Origin: Anastrepha obliqua
Taxonomy: Eukaryota > Arthropoda > Insecta > Diptera > Tephritidae
Length of the DNA: 64,000 bases
Assembly (NCBI RefSeq): GCF_027943255.1
Contig: NC_072892.1
Span: 122,157,792 to 122,221,791, forward strand
Direction: 5' to 3'
Below the pieces are notes generated by a model that was given only the letters and a program-made list of their open reading frames with translations, was not told the origin of the DNA and made no database searches. Shown here one piece after another: positions 12,196 through 23,602 of the stretch; position 1 is the first letter of the stretch; each line of letters begins with the position of its first letter. The position numbers and the translations under genes were made by a program.

Positions 12196-12596
12196 ATGCA
12201 CATACATATTTACAATACAGTGCTAGAACAAATGAATCATCTGGAACTAAAAATGCATTTAAAATGAGCATCAACTCATTGAATATTGCAAATTAAATTT
12301 TCTTAATATTTTAGTTTTGATGGCTTAGTGGAAGCAACAGTTTACTGCCACGCCAGTAGTTAAGACAAAGAAGATAGTAAATTAAAGCAAACTACAGCCA
12401 AAGGTGGATGTCGATGACACACCAACACCGACTGTTAACAGCCCCAAAATCTTGGGCATGACCCTCAATAGTTTGCCTTCCTGTTCAGCGCACACAACCG
12501 CTATTGCCGCTAAGGTCCAAAACCGCAACAGGGTCCTTAAATCGCTAGCCGGCAGCACAAGGGGCAAAAACAAAGAATGTTAAAAAAATGAATGAA

Positions 12597-12892
12597 TAAT
12601 TGGCGCGTACACTTCCGTTAAGTGTTTGGGAGCTTCTCCTCCAATTTGTGACGTGCGTTTTGCTGTTGTTTCACAAATGGAGGGACCTACAATTTTAAAT
12701 CGACTCCAAACGCCAGATATTTTTTATGAGGAACTTTTTCATGGCAGAAATACAATCGGATGTTTGCCATTGCCTGCCGAGGGGCGACCGCTATAAGAAA
12801 AAGCGTTTTCTTCATTATTTGATATTTCACGGAGATACGAACCTACGTCTTCCGAATGGTAGTCACGCGCTAACCCTTTCGGCTACGGTGGA
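12597..12892 (-). mobile_element. tRNA-derived SINE copy 2
   Basis: Reverse complement of copy 1. The TTGGCGCGTAC end is at the left, CCATTTGTGAAACAAC-like and CTGCCGAGGGGCGACCGCTA in the body, and B-box (complement of GAGATACGAACCTACG) and A-box (complement at CCGAATGGTAGTCACGCGC) at the right. It lies inside the Jockey-type RT frame. Confidence 0.85.
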
Positions 12893-13048
12893 CATGTTTG
12901 CTGGCAATATTTAAAACAATTGATCGGTCGATTCTTTGTTACGCTGCTCCTGTCTGGTCGCCTGTCACTAGTGATTCGCAAGGGACTTAGCTTCAGACCT
13001 GTCAGAACATCCACGGGATGCGTTCTGATGTCTCCCCTGTAACATCTG

Positions 13049-14147
13049 CAGGGTCCGCCACTCGAAGTGTAACGAACTTCAGACCGCTTTTACAAGCGTG
13101 CGGAAGCATTTTGCCGAGAGTAAACGCGAAAAAAGAATCAGAAAATCAATAATGGATTTCAAATGTAATAGTGAGATTGCATTATATTTGGCTGGAAAAT
13201 CACAACCAGCGATTATTAGTGAGCTCGAGCACCTTAAAGTAAATAAGGTTTTTTTAGTAAATAAAGTTTTTTTATCGCACCATTACGCGTTACAATGAAA
13301 CGTCATGGAGGTCTGCAACGTCACGTGAAATGGTTCAAAAGGTGAAGAAGCGACATGGGCGAAATCCCCGACGAAGAGGCAATCAAATGGCGAAAGAACT
13401 GAAAATATCCGCCGCATACTGAAGAATGATCTCAAAGTCAAGTCCTACAAGATCCAAGAGACGCATGATCTCACACCAAAGCAGCAACAAGTCAGACTTG
13501 AGAGAGCGAAGGACATTGTGTTTTCCGACGAGAAAATTTTCCAAATTGAGCAATTCCCAAAACGATAGGGTTTATTTGATCGACCGTTCATACGAGAATT
13601 TGTGTCATCAATTGGCCACTAAAAGGCAGCACCCGCCGCCGGCACAGGTAATGGCTTGGGTCGCTGTAACCCCAGATGGGCGCTCTCTAGTCGTTTTCAT
13701 CGATCCTGGGTCAAGGTAAATGCGAAATATTATCGGGAAAGTATTCTGGAGGTTGCTCTGAAGCCGTGGGCAGACAAACATTTCGGTGGCAGACCATGGA
13801 CGTTTCAACAGGACTCGACACCGTCTCACAAGACTCGAGGGAACCAATAATGGCTAAACGTTCCGAACTTCATAACGTCCACACAATGCCTCTCAAATTC
13901 ACCAGACGCAAATCCGAATCGTTGGGTCATTTTGGAGAGCAATGTGCGAACTAAAAGATTCACCAATCTCCATTGTCCGCCAAAATACCTGCAAGTCACA
14001 TTCGGACAGCTTGCGATTCGTTTCTGGGCCGTCTCAGGGTCATAGTTAAGGCAAAAGGTAGTCATATCGAGCAAAAGTAAATTGATTTTTAATTTTGTAT
14101 TATTTTCACACATTTTTAATTGATTACACTTCGAGTGCCGGACCCTG
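13049..14147 (+). mobile_element. mariner/Tc1-type element, frame-broken
   Basis: Terminal repeats: CAGGGTCCGCCACTCGAAGT at the left and the complement of CAGGGTCCGGCACTCGAAGT at the right. Transposase pieces: a helix-turn-helix region (13098 on; LYLAGKSQPAIISELEHLKV), IVFSDEKIF-like with first catalytic Asp (about 13520), NDRVYLIDRSYENLCHQLAT, VMAWVAVTPDGRS, YYRESILEVALKPWADKHFG, and FQQDSTPSHKTR with second Asp (13800). The third acidic residue region is scrambled. At least four frameshifts. Confidence 0.85.
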
Positions 14148-14622
14148 TACATAGTGAAGCTACCAATTAAGGAGCAATGTAAGATGCTAAGCAAGCAATT
14201 TCTGCTGAGTTGCTGCCATGAGATTAAACCTACAGGCACTTTTTGAAGGATGAACCACCTCCCAGGCGATTCAAAAGACATCCCTTCAACTTTACTGATT
14301 TAGAATCGAACAAAACTACAACTACTAGATCAGACAGTTTACAGACAGGCATTAAACGACATTCTTCGGGTGTCTCTCATCATCTTCTGAACTCCCGGCT
14401 AATTAAGATAAAGTAGATCGGAGCCATCGAAATGTCGGGCGCAAAGTGTCGTTATCTTCAACAATCGTCGAGCATCCTTAGAACTGATTTATACGTAGTT
14501 GCTTTTAATCCTTTAGTTACTTTAATTCTTTCCCTTTCTAGTGCGGTGTAGAACAATTTGAGAACATCTTAGAAATCAAATTTCAATGAAGTACTTACCT
14601 GGAACAATTCTTTAAATATGTA

Positions 14623-16242
14623 CAGTATGCAAAGTTCGTATTAGTACACCCTCTTACAAATAAAAATACCACGTATATTTTCAAATTTACTTTAAAGCAA
14701 TTAATTTCAATCGTAGTGCGGTATTGTATAATTCATAAAAAACTAGAATAATAACAAAAACTCCGAAACGTTTGCATAGAATTGAAAAAAAATAGCTTTA
14801 GTAGCAGTGTAGCTATTTCTACTGCAGGCAAAATTCGTATTAGTACACTTAGTATGCGTTGAATTTGATAACAATTTGTTGGTATTTACCGTTATTTTCG
14901 AAACGATTGTGTTAAACATTCAAGTTTTAGTACCCATTTGTTGTAGTTCGCGGAGTTAGTTTGGAATGTCGCCTAAAGAAAGTGAATTATCAAACGAAAC
15001 TAAGAGATTAATAATAAATATGAACGAAAACGGAAAGTCTTTACGCGAAATTGCGAGAGCATTGCAGAAAAGTGTGTCTACAATACAAAACGTAGTCAAA
15101 ATTTATAGAAACAGTGGAAGGATTGACAAAAAGCTTCGAAATGTGAACAGGGCAAAGCTTGGACAGAGGCACAAGACTTATTTGAAACGCCTTATCAGGA
15201 AAGGTCCCACCGTCAGTGGAGTTTCACTAGTTGCAGAACTAGAAAAATACTTTTATATCAAAGTTACACCTCAAACAGTGCGCAATTATGTAAAAAAATT
15301 GGGATTGAGAAGCAGAACTGCGGTTAGAAAACCGTATGTAAGCTCAATCAATAGAAGAAAGCGTTATATTCGCCAGGCAATATTTAAACAAAAATATGCG
15401 GTTTTGGAAAAGGGCAATTTTTTCGTACGAGTGTAAATTTAATATAAAAATGTCCGATGGGCGCATAAAAATTGAGAGAGAGTTTAATACTAGCCTTCAA
15501 AAACGAAATCTGCAGCCTTCTTTCAAGCACGGTGGTGGTTCTCTGATGGTATGGGGATGTTTCGGGGCAAACGGAGTAGGAAAGTTGCATTTTATTGATG
15601 GAATTATGACTGCGAGGCAATATATTGATATTTTAAAAAAGAATCTACGCAAAAGTGCCAAACAATTGGGTTGCAAAAAAAAAATTTATATTCCAACAAG
15701 ATAACGACCCTAAGCACACGACGTTGGATACAAGGTTATGGATCCTTTATAACTGTCCAAATTATCTCAAAACACCACCACAAAGCCCGGATATAAATCC
15801 CATAGAAAATTTATGGTCGATTTTCAAAAAGGAACTGAAACATCATCAAATAAGGAACCGAGAGCATTTAAAAAAAGTCCTCAAATCAGAGTGGAAGAAG
15901 ATTTCTCCAAATCTCACAAAAAAATTGGTGGAATCTCTGCCGAAGAGATTGTCTGCTGTTCTACAAAATATTAATTTTCTGAACTATCTTTTATTTACTT
16001 TTTAAATCATTAAAAATACATGTGTACTAATACGAATTTTGCTTCTGTGAAAAGTGTTAATTTTTTCTTTCTTATTTTTTTTTTTTGCAATACACTTTGT
16101 GAGCGGTTTTGTTATTTGGCCTTATTTTAGTTAATTATCTATAAAATAAAACGGTTTCAAGCATCTGTTTTAAAATTAATTTGAAAATACACGTGTTTTT
16201 TTTATTTATAAGGGGGTGTACTAATACGAATTTTGCATACTT
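14623..16242 (+). mobile_element. Tc1-like transposon with paired direct repeats in each TIR
   Basis: TA-flanked, 1620 bp. Each end carries two copies of GCAAAATTCGTATTAGTACA about 200 bp apart: 14629 (one mismatch) and 14828 at the left, and complements at 16022-16042 and 16216-16236 at the right. The outer TIR homology extends about 75 bp. This is the IR/DR layout known from Tc3, Minos and Sleeping Beauty-like elements. A nearly full transposase lies between. Inner and outer sites would be two transposase-binding sites per end (inference from family). Confidence 0.92.
14966..15994 (+). pseudogene. Tc1-like DD34E transposase, two frameshifts and a lost catalytic Asp
   Basis: Starts MSPKESELSNETKRLIINMN with paired HTH domains (LREIARALQKSVSTIQNVVK; VSLVAELEKYF), then RKRYIRQAIF. 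A frameshift near 15400 leads to KRAIFSYECKF, where the usual SDE is SYE: the first catalytic Asp is Tyr. Next come GGGSLMVWGCFGANGVGKLH, a second frameshift in the A-run at 15675-15684, FQQDNDPKHT and SPDINPIENLW. Second Asp to Glu spacing is 34 residues. About 340 residues in all, the normal Tc1 length. Inactive, but only lightly decayed. Confidence 0.92.
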
Positions 16243-16989
16243 TATGTATAAATATTTGTTTTTTCCTTCCTTGTCTGTATTCACCTTTCTTTAAATTTGT
16301 AAAGTTTGCTCTACAACTTTTGAACAAATTAAACAGCAACATGTAAAAGTGTAGTTTAGTACATTTGAGTGTACGAGCATAAATAAAATTAATCCATTTA
16401 TTATCCATATTTGCTATATAAGCCACCACTCACGCGAAATATCCTTGTGAGCATTTTTTAGAAAATTTAAATTGAGCCGTTCCGTCTTTATAAGACCCGG
16501 CAATTCCATCTCACATACAAGGAACAGAAAGACCCGTTGAATTGTTAAATAATGTTTTGCAACGTGTTGTACCTATTGTAGATAAGAATCGGAATGAAGT
16601 TAGAAAGCAGATCCCAATTACCTGCCCTGGAAAGCGTACACGATTTTAAGCGTGAAAAGCGGTGAAAGAGGTATTTTCACATTGTGTCAAATAATTGAAG
16701 CAAAAGGTGAATTCATTGTAAAAAATTTAAATTTTGTGAAAATTTGTAGTAGTTATTCCAATGGTGCCAAAAAATTATCGAAAACCAAGTGCCTGTTCGA
16801 TGCAAGAGACATTTTAGCAAGGCAAATCTATTATTATTTTATTTCTATGTATTACTATTCTTATTGTTTTTTGCCTAGCGCCACCACCTTTAATGAACGC
16901 GCCTTGCATATTAGCCAGCAAAAATTATGCACATCACGAAAACATATGAGCTGAAAGAATATTATTGAACTTTTTGTAAGCAAATATAT
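16243..16989. other. no gene recognised
   Basis: AT-rich with a stretch of unassigned open frame at 16652-16954 that resembles nothing known. No terminal repeats seen. Confidence 0.35.
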
Positions 16990-17194
16990 TTATTTCGTGT
17001 GGAATCTTGGCGACAGTAAATATCGAAAGCGATGGAACTATGCGTTATATCAGATATACGCAGTCATGGGTTTAGTGCACCGAATTAAGATTCAGTGGCT
17101 TCGCTGGACCGGGCTTCACTTGGCATTTTTACTAGGTGATAAAAAAAAACTTGCGCGCTTTGATGAACTCAGCCAAAATCGCTTAGTCGTTTAA
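16990..17194 (+). pseudogene. RTE LINE ORF2 C-terminal fragment
   Basis: Reads LGDSKYRKRWNYALYQIYAV, HRIKIQWLRW, GDKKKLARFDELSQNR. This aligns with GEYRRRWNDELYDDIDIAQR and its following IKIQRLR region in the larger RTE copy at 55475-56089. A short orphan piece. Confidence 0.7.
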
Positions 17195-17623
17195 TGGCCA
17201 ATAAAGACGAAGATAAATATGGTCTTTTGTGAGCTTGTGTCTGCTGCCTGACTTGCGCCGATTTACAATTTATAGTCAGAAATGATAAAATGGAAAAATT
17301 AATAACAAAAAACTTTAATATATATTATAAAATATTAATACCTAAGTCTATGGTATTTTTTTTTTTGTTTTTTTGGACAACACAAAGAATTGTAAGTAGT
17401 CACAGCTGATATGCTTCCTTCTACCGGTTTTTGAAAGTAATGGCAATCATTCGGTGCGCTTTTCCATTCATACTTTGTTTTCTCATTCGTAATTCACTTT
17501 CCAATCATCCTTCAAATTACACAACTCCCCATACAAAATTTTGAGAGCGAATTAACACATTTATAAGAAATTGCTTCTGAATTACCTTGTGAATTATTTT
17601 GCAAACCCATGATGGAAAGAATA
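17195..17623. other. no gene recognised
   Basis: AT-rich spacer without coding or repeat signal. Confidence 0.35.
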
Positions 17624-18108
17624 CGAGGTGTGTTCAAAAAGAATCGCGAATTTTGAATTTTCGCAAGTTACGTATATTCGAATTTTTTTGTGGCGATATG
17701 GTGGTACTCATGTCTCTCACTCATGCCGACGAGTTCGACCATTTTGAATGTTTAGTTAATTGTTGACAGCTGCTTTGCTTGCACGTGTTTTGCCTCGTCT
17801 TCGATTTTTACCTATTCAAAGAGATGGATCAAAGAACCTGTATCAAATTTTGTGTGAAAAACGAAATTTAGTACGCGGATGCATTCCGAATGTTGACTGT
17901 GTCATACGGAGCAGCTACTTTGGACCAAAGCAACGTTTATCGTTACAAAATGTTCTCAGAAGGCCAAGATGATGTGAACGACGAAAAGCGTACCGGACGC
18001 CCGAGCACTTCAACAACAGACGAAAAAATTGATGAAGTGAAGAAAATGGTATTGGCCAATCGTCGAATCACCGTTGGAGAAGTTGCTGAAGACCTAGACC
18101 TCGTGCCA
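17624..18108 (+). pseudogene. mariner 5' end: TIR and transposase N-terminus
   Basis: Starts with a TA-flanked end CGAGGTGTGTTCAAAAAGAA. Coding then gives DQRTCIKFCVKNE (via one stop), LTVSYGAATLDQSNVYRYKM, GQDDVNDEKRTGRPSTSTTD and ILANRRITVGEVAEDLDL-like sequence. It is the HTH half of a mariner transposase; the catalytic half is absent, so the element is 3'-truncated. Related to the minus-strand copy at 46835-47890. Confidence 0.82.
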
Positions 18109-18332
18109 TTCGATTTTGACGTGATAACGTCTTATAATTGTATTTATCCGGCTGCACGCACGAAAAAATGCGTCGTTATCTTGCTCATGCGTCGTTACCT
18201 TGCTTGAACGGCAAGCGAGAGCGCGGAATGAACGACTAAGAGGCACAATCGGCCCCCGCGTTCGGTAACGTTCGACATCTGGCTCTCTCCTACTTGAGTG
18301 AGCATATATATGTATTTGTATGCGCATATATA
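18109..18332. other. unassigned spacer between two mariners
   Basis: GC-richer 220 bp with no coding signal. It contains the repeated motif TGCGTCGTTA (about 18168 and 18189). Confidence 0.3.
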
Positions 18333-18922
18333 GGGTGATCAATTAAGAGGAGTTTTTTTCATTTGCGTTTTTTTTACAGATCGCGCGCGAGTTGTGGCAA
18401 ACTGTCATCGTGGATTTGTTGAACAGCGTTTGGCATTTCATCATGGAAAGAGTCACACCGCAACAACGTCTACAAATTGTTCAACTGTATTATGAAAATC
18501 AGCGTTCTGTGCCATACAGCTCGTGAAACAATGACTTTATTGAGAAGTCATTTCGGAGAGCAGCTGATTTCACGTTTAGGACCTGTGAGTTGGCCACCAA
18601 GATCTTGTGATATCACACCTTTGGACTTTTTTCTTTGGGGATTCGTGAAGTCCAAGGTCTATGCTGATAAACCAGCTACGATTGAAGCTCTGGAAGCCAA
18701 CATTACGCGTGTTATTCACGACATACCAGTCGAATGATTGAAAATTGGACCTTCAGAATAGTTGCGTAGTTGCCGTAGTTGCGGCCAACATTTGAATGAA
18801 GTCATATTCAAAAAGTAAATGTCAAAGAATGTCCTTTCAAATGATAAATAAAGGTTTTGAACATAATTTACATTTTTGTTTTTTTTTAACTATTGAAAAA
18901 AGCACCTCATGATTGATCACCC
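18333..18922 (+). mobile_element. 590-bp deletion derivative of a GGGTGATCA mariner
   Basis: Ends GGGTGATCAATTAAGAGGAG and GATTGATCACCC, same family as 8744-10499. Sequence encoding ERVTPQQRLQIVQLYYENQR is joined directly to CHTARETMTLLRSHFGEQLI and WPPRSCDITPLDFFLWGFVK. About 600-700 bp of the transposase middle, including the first two catalytic Asp residues, is missing. The C-terminal part stays open to 18737 (ATIEALEANITRVIHDIPVE). The TA target is present at the left; the right side is less clear. Confidence 0.88.
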
Positions 18923-20899
18923 ATTATATAGGTATAAATTCACATATTCGTATTTGCATTTGCCTTCTTCCTGTGTGCATGGTAATGAACCATTTCTCTG
19001 TTGAGAATAGGACGATGATAGGAAAAGTAGGAAATGAAAGGGGGTGTTTCGAGTGTAATGTGTCTTGAAAAAGGCAAATCGATGATGGTGCCTCTTAGTG
19101 TTGTTGACTTATTAACGTCTGATGCACAATCGAAATTGAAGATATCTTTCATGAATTTGATAAATGTTTCGTAATTTTTCACGTTTGTGCAAATGTAACT
19201 TTATCAATTCCATTTCGATTCCATTTACCTCCTTCTCTATATCCGTACCAAATAACTATCAAACAAATGAAATTAAAATTTTCTGTTGAAAAATTCAACC
19301 ATTCCATCAGTATTTTCTTATGACGTTGTCACGTTAAACTATCGTCAGTAAACCAACTTTACAGACAACCTCGTTTTTACTAAAGATTTTTCAAACTTCT
19401 TTTTTTTATATTGTATGAGCTTATGATTATAAACAGGTGTTTTTCTTGTGAAAATGTATACAGTAAAAACTTGCAACTTCTCAAAAATGTGCAAATTTTG
19501 TGTATACAATAATGGTGAACCGTCATAGTAACTACGAGGGCGCTACTATTATCGTTAAAATAAATTTTAAATTTGACACACACCAAGGGGAACTGCCGAA
19601 CGCGTTGTGTCTATCAAATAATAGGTGGCGCCCCAAAATCATAGCATTATGTTGTAAAAATCACACATCTACAGGCCAACCCCTTTAATTTGACACCTCA
19701 TTTTTGAAAAATAAAAAACGAATACTTTATTTAAGGATTTTCTTTAGCAATTAATGAAAATTACACCTCCATCAGCTGGTATAAACCTCACTCAGCATCT
19801 TTTATGTTATCCTTAAACTCAAGGCTATTCAACCATTTTCATCATAATAAATGTACATATGATATGGAAATATTCCTTAATTTCGTTTAAAAAAATATAT
19901 TGCATTTTTCATCTTTGGTTTTTGCAAGTATTGCTGTGTTGAGGAAAAATGTCTGGTTTCATTTGCGGATGCAAACCCTTATAACCTTTAGTTTTATGAA
20001 ATAAGAAAAGAAAAAAAAAATAAATCTGGCCAATCGAGTTATTGAATAACTTGAACAATGCTTACTAATGCATTTTTTCAAGCGGTTTTTAACACTCGGC
20101 AATTAACCAAACGACAGATAACAACTATGCAATGACAACGTATAAAGTAGAGTCGCTAACCGCCAACAGGTGGTGCGCATGACAGTAGATTACAACAATT
20201 TACAACGGAGGTGTAGCTAAAATCATTACGCAATGGTTTTAAACAAAGTTGAGAGTTTTAACCTCGTTCTCCACCTCATTTCTATTTGAACAAGTTCGTT
20301 TTTAGCGTAGTGAAAGCAGAGAATGTGAAAGGTATTCGTGAGTTTTGGTTCATGAGCTTCCATTGAGTGTATTTAAGCAACGAATGTTTTTAATTAATTT
20401 TATTTTTATATTTGAAGTTAGATTTAGTACATCAAATGTAGGCATTGTACATTTTGGCGAACCATACAAATGAATAACAAAGAACTGGAAGTAGAAACTT
20501 AAAAATTCAATAAGTAAAACGCTTCCAAGAAAGGACTAAGTTCCTCAAATTTACATCGCACGAGAACAAGGAATTGAAAAGATGTTTTTAATTAAAATTA
20601 TATCCTTAAGATTAAATGATATCATCTTGCTAAAATCTGTCTAACAGCGCACATCTGCAATTGCATATTAAAAGCAGAAATACTTGTTTATAAATCTTAA
20701 TAATTTATATATATATAATTTATGTATATAATTTATGTATATATATATATTTTATCTTAGTTATTACAAACTCTGTCTGTCACATTTTTTAATAAAACTA
20801 AAACGATTTCTTTTGACTAAGCATTTACAATAAAAAATACAAAGATAAAAAAGTGATTCCCAGCCAAATGATTGAGCCAGTTCTTCAGTGCTAGTTTAT
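18923..20899. other. no gene recognised
   Basis: AT-rich spacer with (TA)n-like sequence at 20705-20755. No transposon or coding signal could be supported. Confidence 0.35.
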
Positions 20900-21601
20900 C
20901 TGTGGTGGGCATTTAAATTTAATTTAACTGGAAAGCAAAGTTAAACTTACACTAAAAAACTGCCCCTAAGGATTTTTTTACGAAAGCTAAACACAAAGCG
21001 CAGTGACAAAAAACGAGTCTGATTGGCAACGCAACCAATCTACCTTTACAAATGCTTGGCAATGCAGTCACAAGTTATTCTCATCAGTACAGAAGAAAGA
21101 AAATTTGTGAACATCACAGACAAGATTCGTAAACAAAAAAGGTTTTTAATTCGTGAAAAGTGTATTAAACTATTGTATGGCAATAAAATTATGTGAGCCA
21201 TGCATAGAATGGAATTAATGTAAGTGAATATTATTTCTAATTGGCGTGGAGATTATATAAAATGGAAAGTGCAGTGAGTGCGGACAAGTAGATAACACGA
21301 ATAATTCCAATTGGTTTGAAAGTGTAAGATTTTTGTTTGTCACGGTGTGTGCGGTGGTCGGTGTGGCGGTAATGGTACTCAAGACCGACCTGCTCGTTGC
21401 TGCTTGTGCTGTCGCTGCTTGCGTCGACTTTGATGCTAGTGCCTGTGGTCCTGCTGCTGCATACATAGCGGAAAAGGATGCGCCGTGTTTGTTTAATTTG
21501 TGTATGTGTGCGCGTGTGCATATGTCCGTTAGGTTGTTTTGGGAGGGGTGGAAATGTCAAGGAAATTTTGTGTAAAATGCTCATATGAGTGCCGCTGCAA
21601 G
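20900..21601 (+). promoter_or_regulatory. candidate upstream 5' UTR exon or promoter of CASK
   Basis: A less repetitive, locally GC-richer stretch (about 21330-21600). It has an initiator-like tcagt (about 21086) and a possible donor AAG|GTAAAA at 21601. Short open frames on both strands look like chance. The assignment rests on position and base composition only. Confidence 0.25.
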
Positions 21602-22779
21602 GTAAAAAGTGTACACGAAACAAGAAAAAAAATTAAAAAGTGCGAAAAAGAAGCAAGGAAAAAAATAAAACCAGGTATCGGGCAACGGGGACTCAAGAAG
21701 AGCAAGCCCAGAAAAGTGATCAACTGTTGTCACCGCCCTTTGCCTGGTGCGCATAGCGCCTTCCCAGTGAACCATATGAGTCTTGATAATGACATATAAC
21801 ATATATTTATTGACAAGGATTATGAGTAGTGGTTTTTGTTAAATTTTGTTAGTCAATGATTGTTAAGTTTTTTGCCAACAACATTGTAATTTCTAGTGCC
21901 ACATTTACACTCGTTATCGTTATTAAATGTGCCAATATTCTAATTGATAATACACTGCATGACTGGGATAATTGATTATGTGTGAGTGCAAAAGCTGCAT
22001 TTTATGTGTAAAAGTGTTGTTGCTGGCAAAGTAGCCCAACAAATGATTTATTAATTAGATGTAAAGGGTTAAGTCATGTAGCTAAAATATGCATCAAGCA
22101 AACAGGCAAATATTTTACGTGTGCCATGTATGCACATATATATTCCGGCAATGTATGCTTAGAAATTCATAGAACTTTTCAAGGTGTTAATAGGTATTGC
22201 AAATAAAGTTTGTGTCCTTGCTCTCATCATACATACCAGCTCTCTTGACTGGCTGTTTTGTGCTCCTTTCTTCCTCTGCGTATACGCTCAATTTTAGGGC
22301 GAGTCTCCCATCGCGTTGCCAGACTACAAGTAAATGGCTAATTTGGTAAACATATAATTTTATAGCAATAACAATGTTTTTTGCGCAATTTCGAAAAGGC
22401 ATTAACCTTAGTGTACAAAGTACATATATGAATATTAATAAATATTTGAAACGTATTTCGAATAATTGCTTACTAATGAAACATGTACGTAAAGATGTCC
22501 GTATACCAGCGTATACTACCTCTAAAATACTGTTACATATTATTAACACTTGGCAACGTTGGTTTTAAGTATAGTGTTGTAATTTTAGTTTATTTTATTC
22601 AGTGAGTGAGAGGTGTTCAGTGAAAAGTAACCATTACCCGTTTGAAGAGGCATCACGTACGGTGTGGGTGATTATTTCGTGCTGTCAATTATGGTTTTTA
22701 TCAAAGAGGCGCTCAGATAAAAATAATTTTAGTATTATGTCTGTGAACTGTACCTTTGATACTTCCTACCAATTCATAT
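21602..22779. other. no gene recognised
   Basis: Probable non-coding upstream or intronic DNA of CASK. Short opposed frames (22187-22568) show no similarity. Confidence 0.3.
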
Positions 22780-22905
22780 TGTTGTTGTTGTATCTACAAA
22801 CATTCCCCATTCATCTGTACGGGGAATGCTGCTGGAGTGACAGTCCTTGGCCGGATATAAATCCGGTTCGTTCCGGTAATGTAATACTGACAGTCGTGGG
22901 GACTT
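22780..22905 (-). repeat. CAA-tailed short repeat, copy 1
   Basis: Begins GTTGTTGTTGTA and contains ACGGGGAATGCTGCTGGAGT, GGCCGGATATAAATCC and GACAGTCGTGGGGA. On the minus strand this is a short repeat ending in (CAA)n. Other copies lie at 27258, 27406, 34500 and 38345, with a partial at 23553. Probably a SINE-like family; no clear tRNA identity. Confidence 0.75.
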
Positions 22906-23010
22906 GTTATGCCACAGTTTAGCTTAGCGCCATAGGACATGGGTTTACAGCACCATGTAGAACGCAGTGTGACTGCGGTAAGTTTCGTGCCTCGTGGTAC
23001 TACCTTACGT

Positions 23011-23095
23011 TGTTGTTGTTGTAGCAGCAATACTAAGCCCTGTCAGTGAAGTGGGGTGTAGGCCCTGTGACTTGCTGTTTCGGCAGGTTAGGTCC
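23011..23095 (-). repeat. second CAA-tailed short repeat type
   Basis: GTTGTTGTTGTAGCAGCAAT followed by CCTGTCAGTGAAGTGGGGTG. It shares only the tail with copy 1. Adjacent (GA)n at 23096-23110. Confidence 0.4.
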
Positions 23096-23552
23096 AGAGA
23101 GAGAGAGAGGAGTGTTAGATAAGTATGGGTGTTACGTCGCCGTTAAGGGTTGGCGGACGATTTCCAACACGATATTTATAACTGTATTTTTGTTTTTATA
23201 ATTTACTTTGCAAACTGGGTAAAACTTTTTTTCTTGAAATTTCGGATGTGTTTTGCGGGATTGTATATTCACAAAACGCCAGGCTACATAACGTTGATTA
23301 TTAAAATCTTGTCCAGAAAGATTAATTATCGACATTTTCTGGTAGGTATATTCGCGCGGGCTATTTTATTTCATAACTACCACCCATTTCTTTAAGGCCC
23401 TACCACCCATTTTTAAGGCCAATTCGCTTCCTCGGGACGCGCTCTCTAGAGGTTACGAGCTGATTGATTTTCAACTGAAATATTTTGTATCTGCATTTGC
23501 AGCTTTGCTATATTTTAACAGCGTAAAAAACTTCCCGAAATTGTTACAGAAT

Positions 23553-23602
23553 AATGCTGGAGTGACAGCCTGTGACCGGATATAAATTTGGGTCGTTTAC
23601 TT
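23553..23602 (-). repeat. CAA-tailed short repeat, partial
   Basis: AATGCTGGAGTGACAGCC and GACCGGATATAAATTTGGGT match the core of the family; both ends are lost. Confidence 0.6.

Larger units (their letters stand above)
12376..14520 (+). mobile_element. Jockey-type LINE remnant split by a SINE and a mariner
   Basis: Three plus-strand pieces of one reverse transcriptase. 12430-12590 reads PKILGMTLNSLPSCSAHTTA then KVQNRNRVLKSLAGST. 12908-13048 reads SILCYAAPVWSPVTSDSQ then the GCVLMSP region. 14148-14510 reads LSKQFLLSCHE-like sequence, then a DEPPPRR-like region (MNHLPGDSKD in the current frame). The reading resumes on the far side of each insertion, showing that the SINE (12597-12892) and mariner (13049-14147) landed in a pre-existing element. 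Multiple stops. Confidence 0.75.

Noticed and set aside
12073..12267. 64-codon frame
   Set aside because: Lies in the inverted arm of the hAT-like MITE.
21333..21575. 80-codon frame beginning MFVTVCAVVGVAVMVLKTDL
   Set aside because: Looks like a secreted protein start, but the reverse strand is also open over 120 codons and the composition is GCT/GTC repeat-like. More likely 5' UTR.
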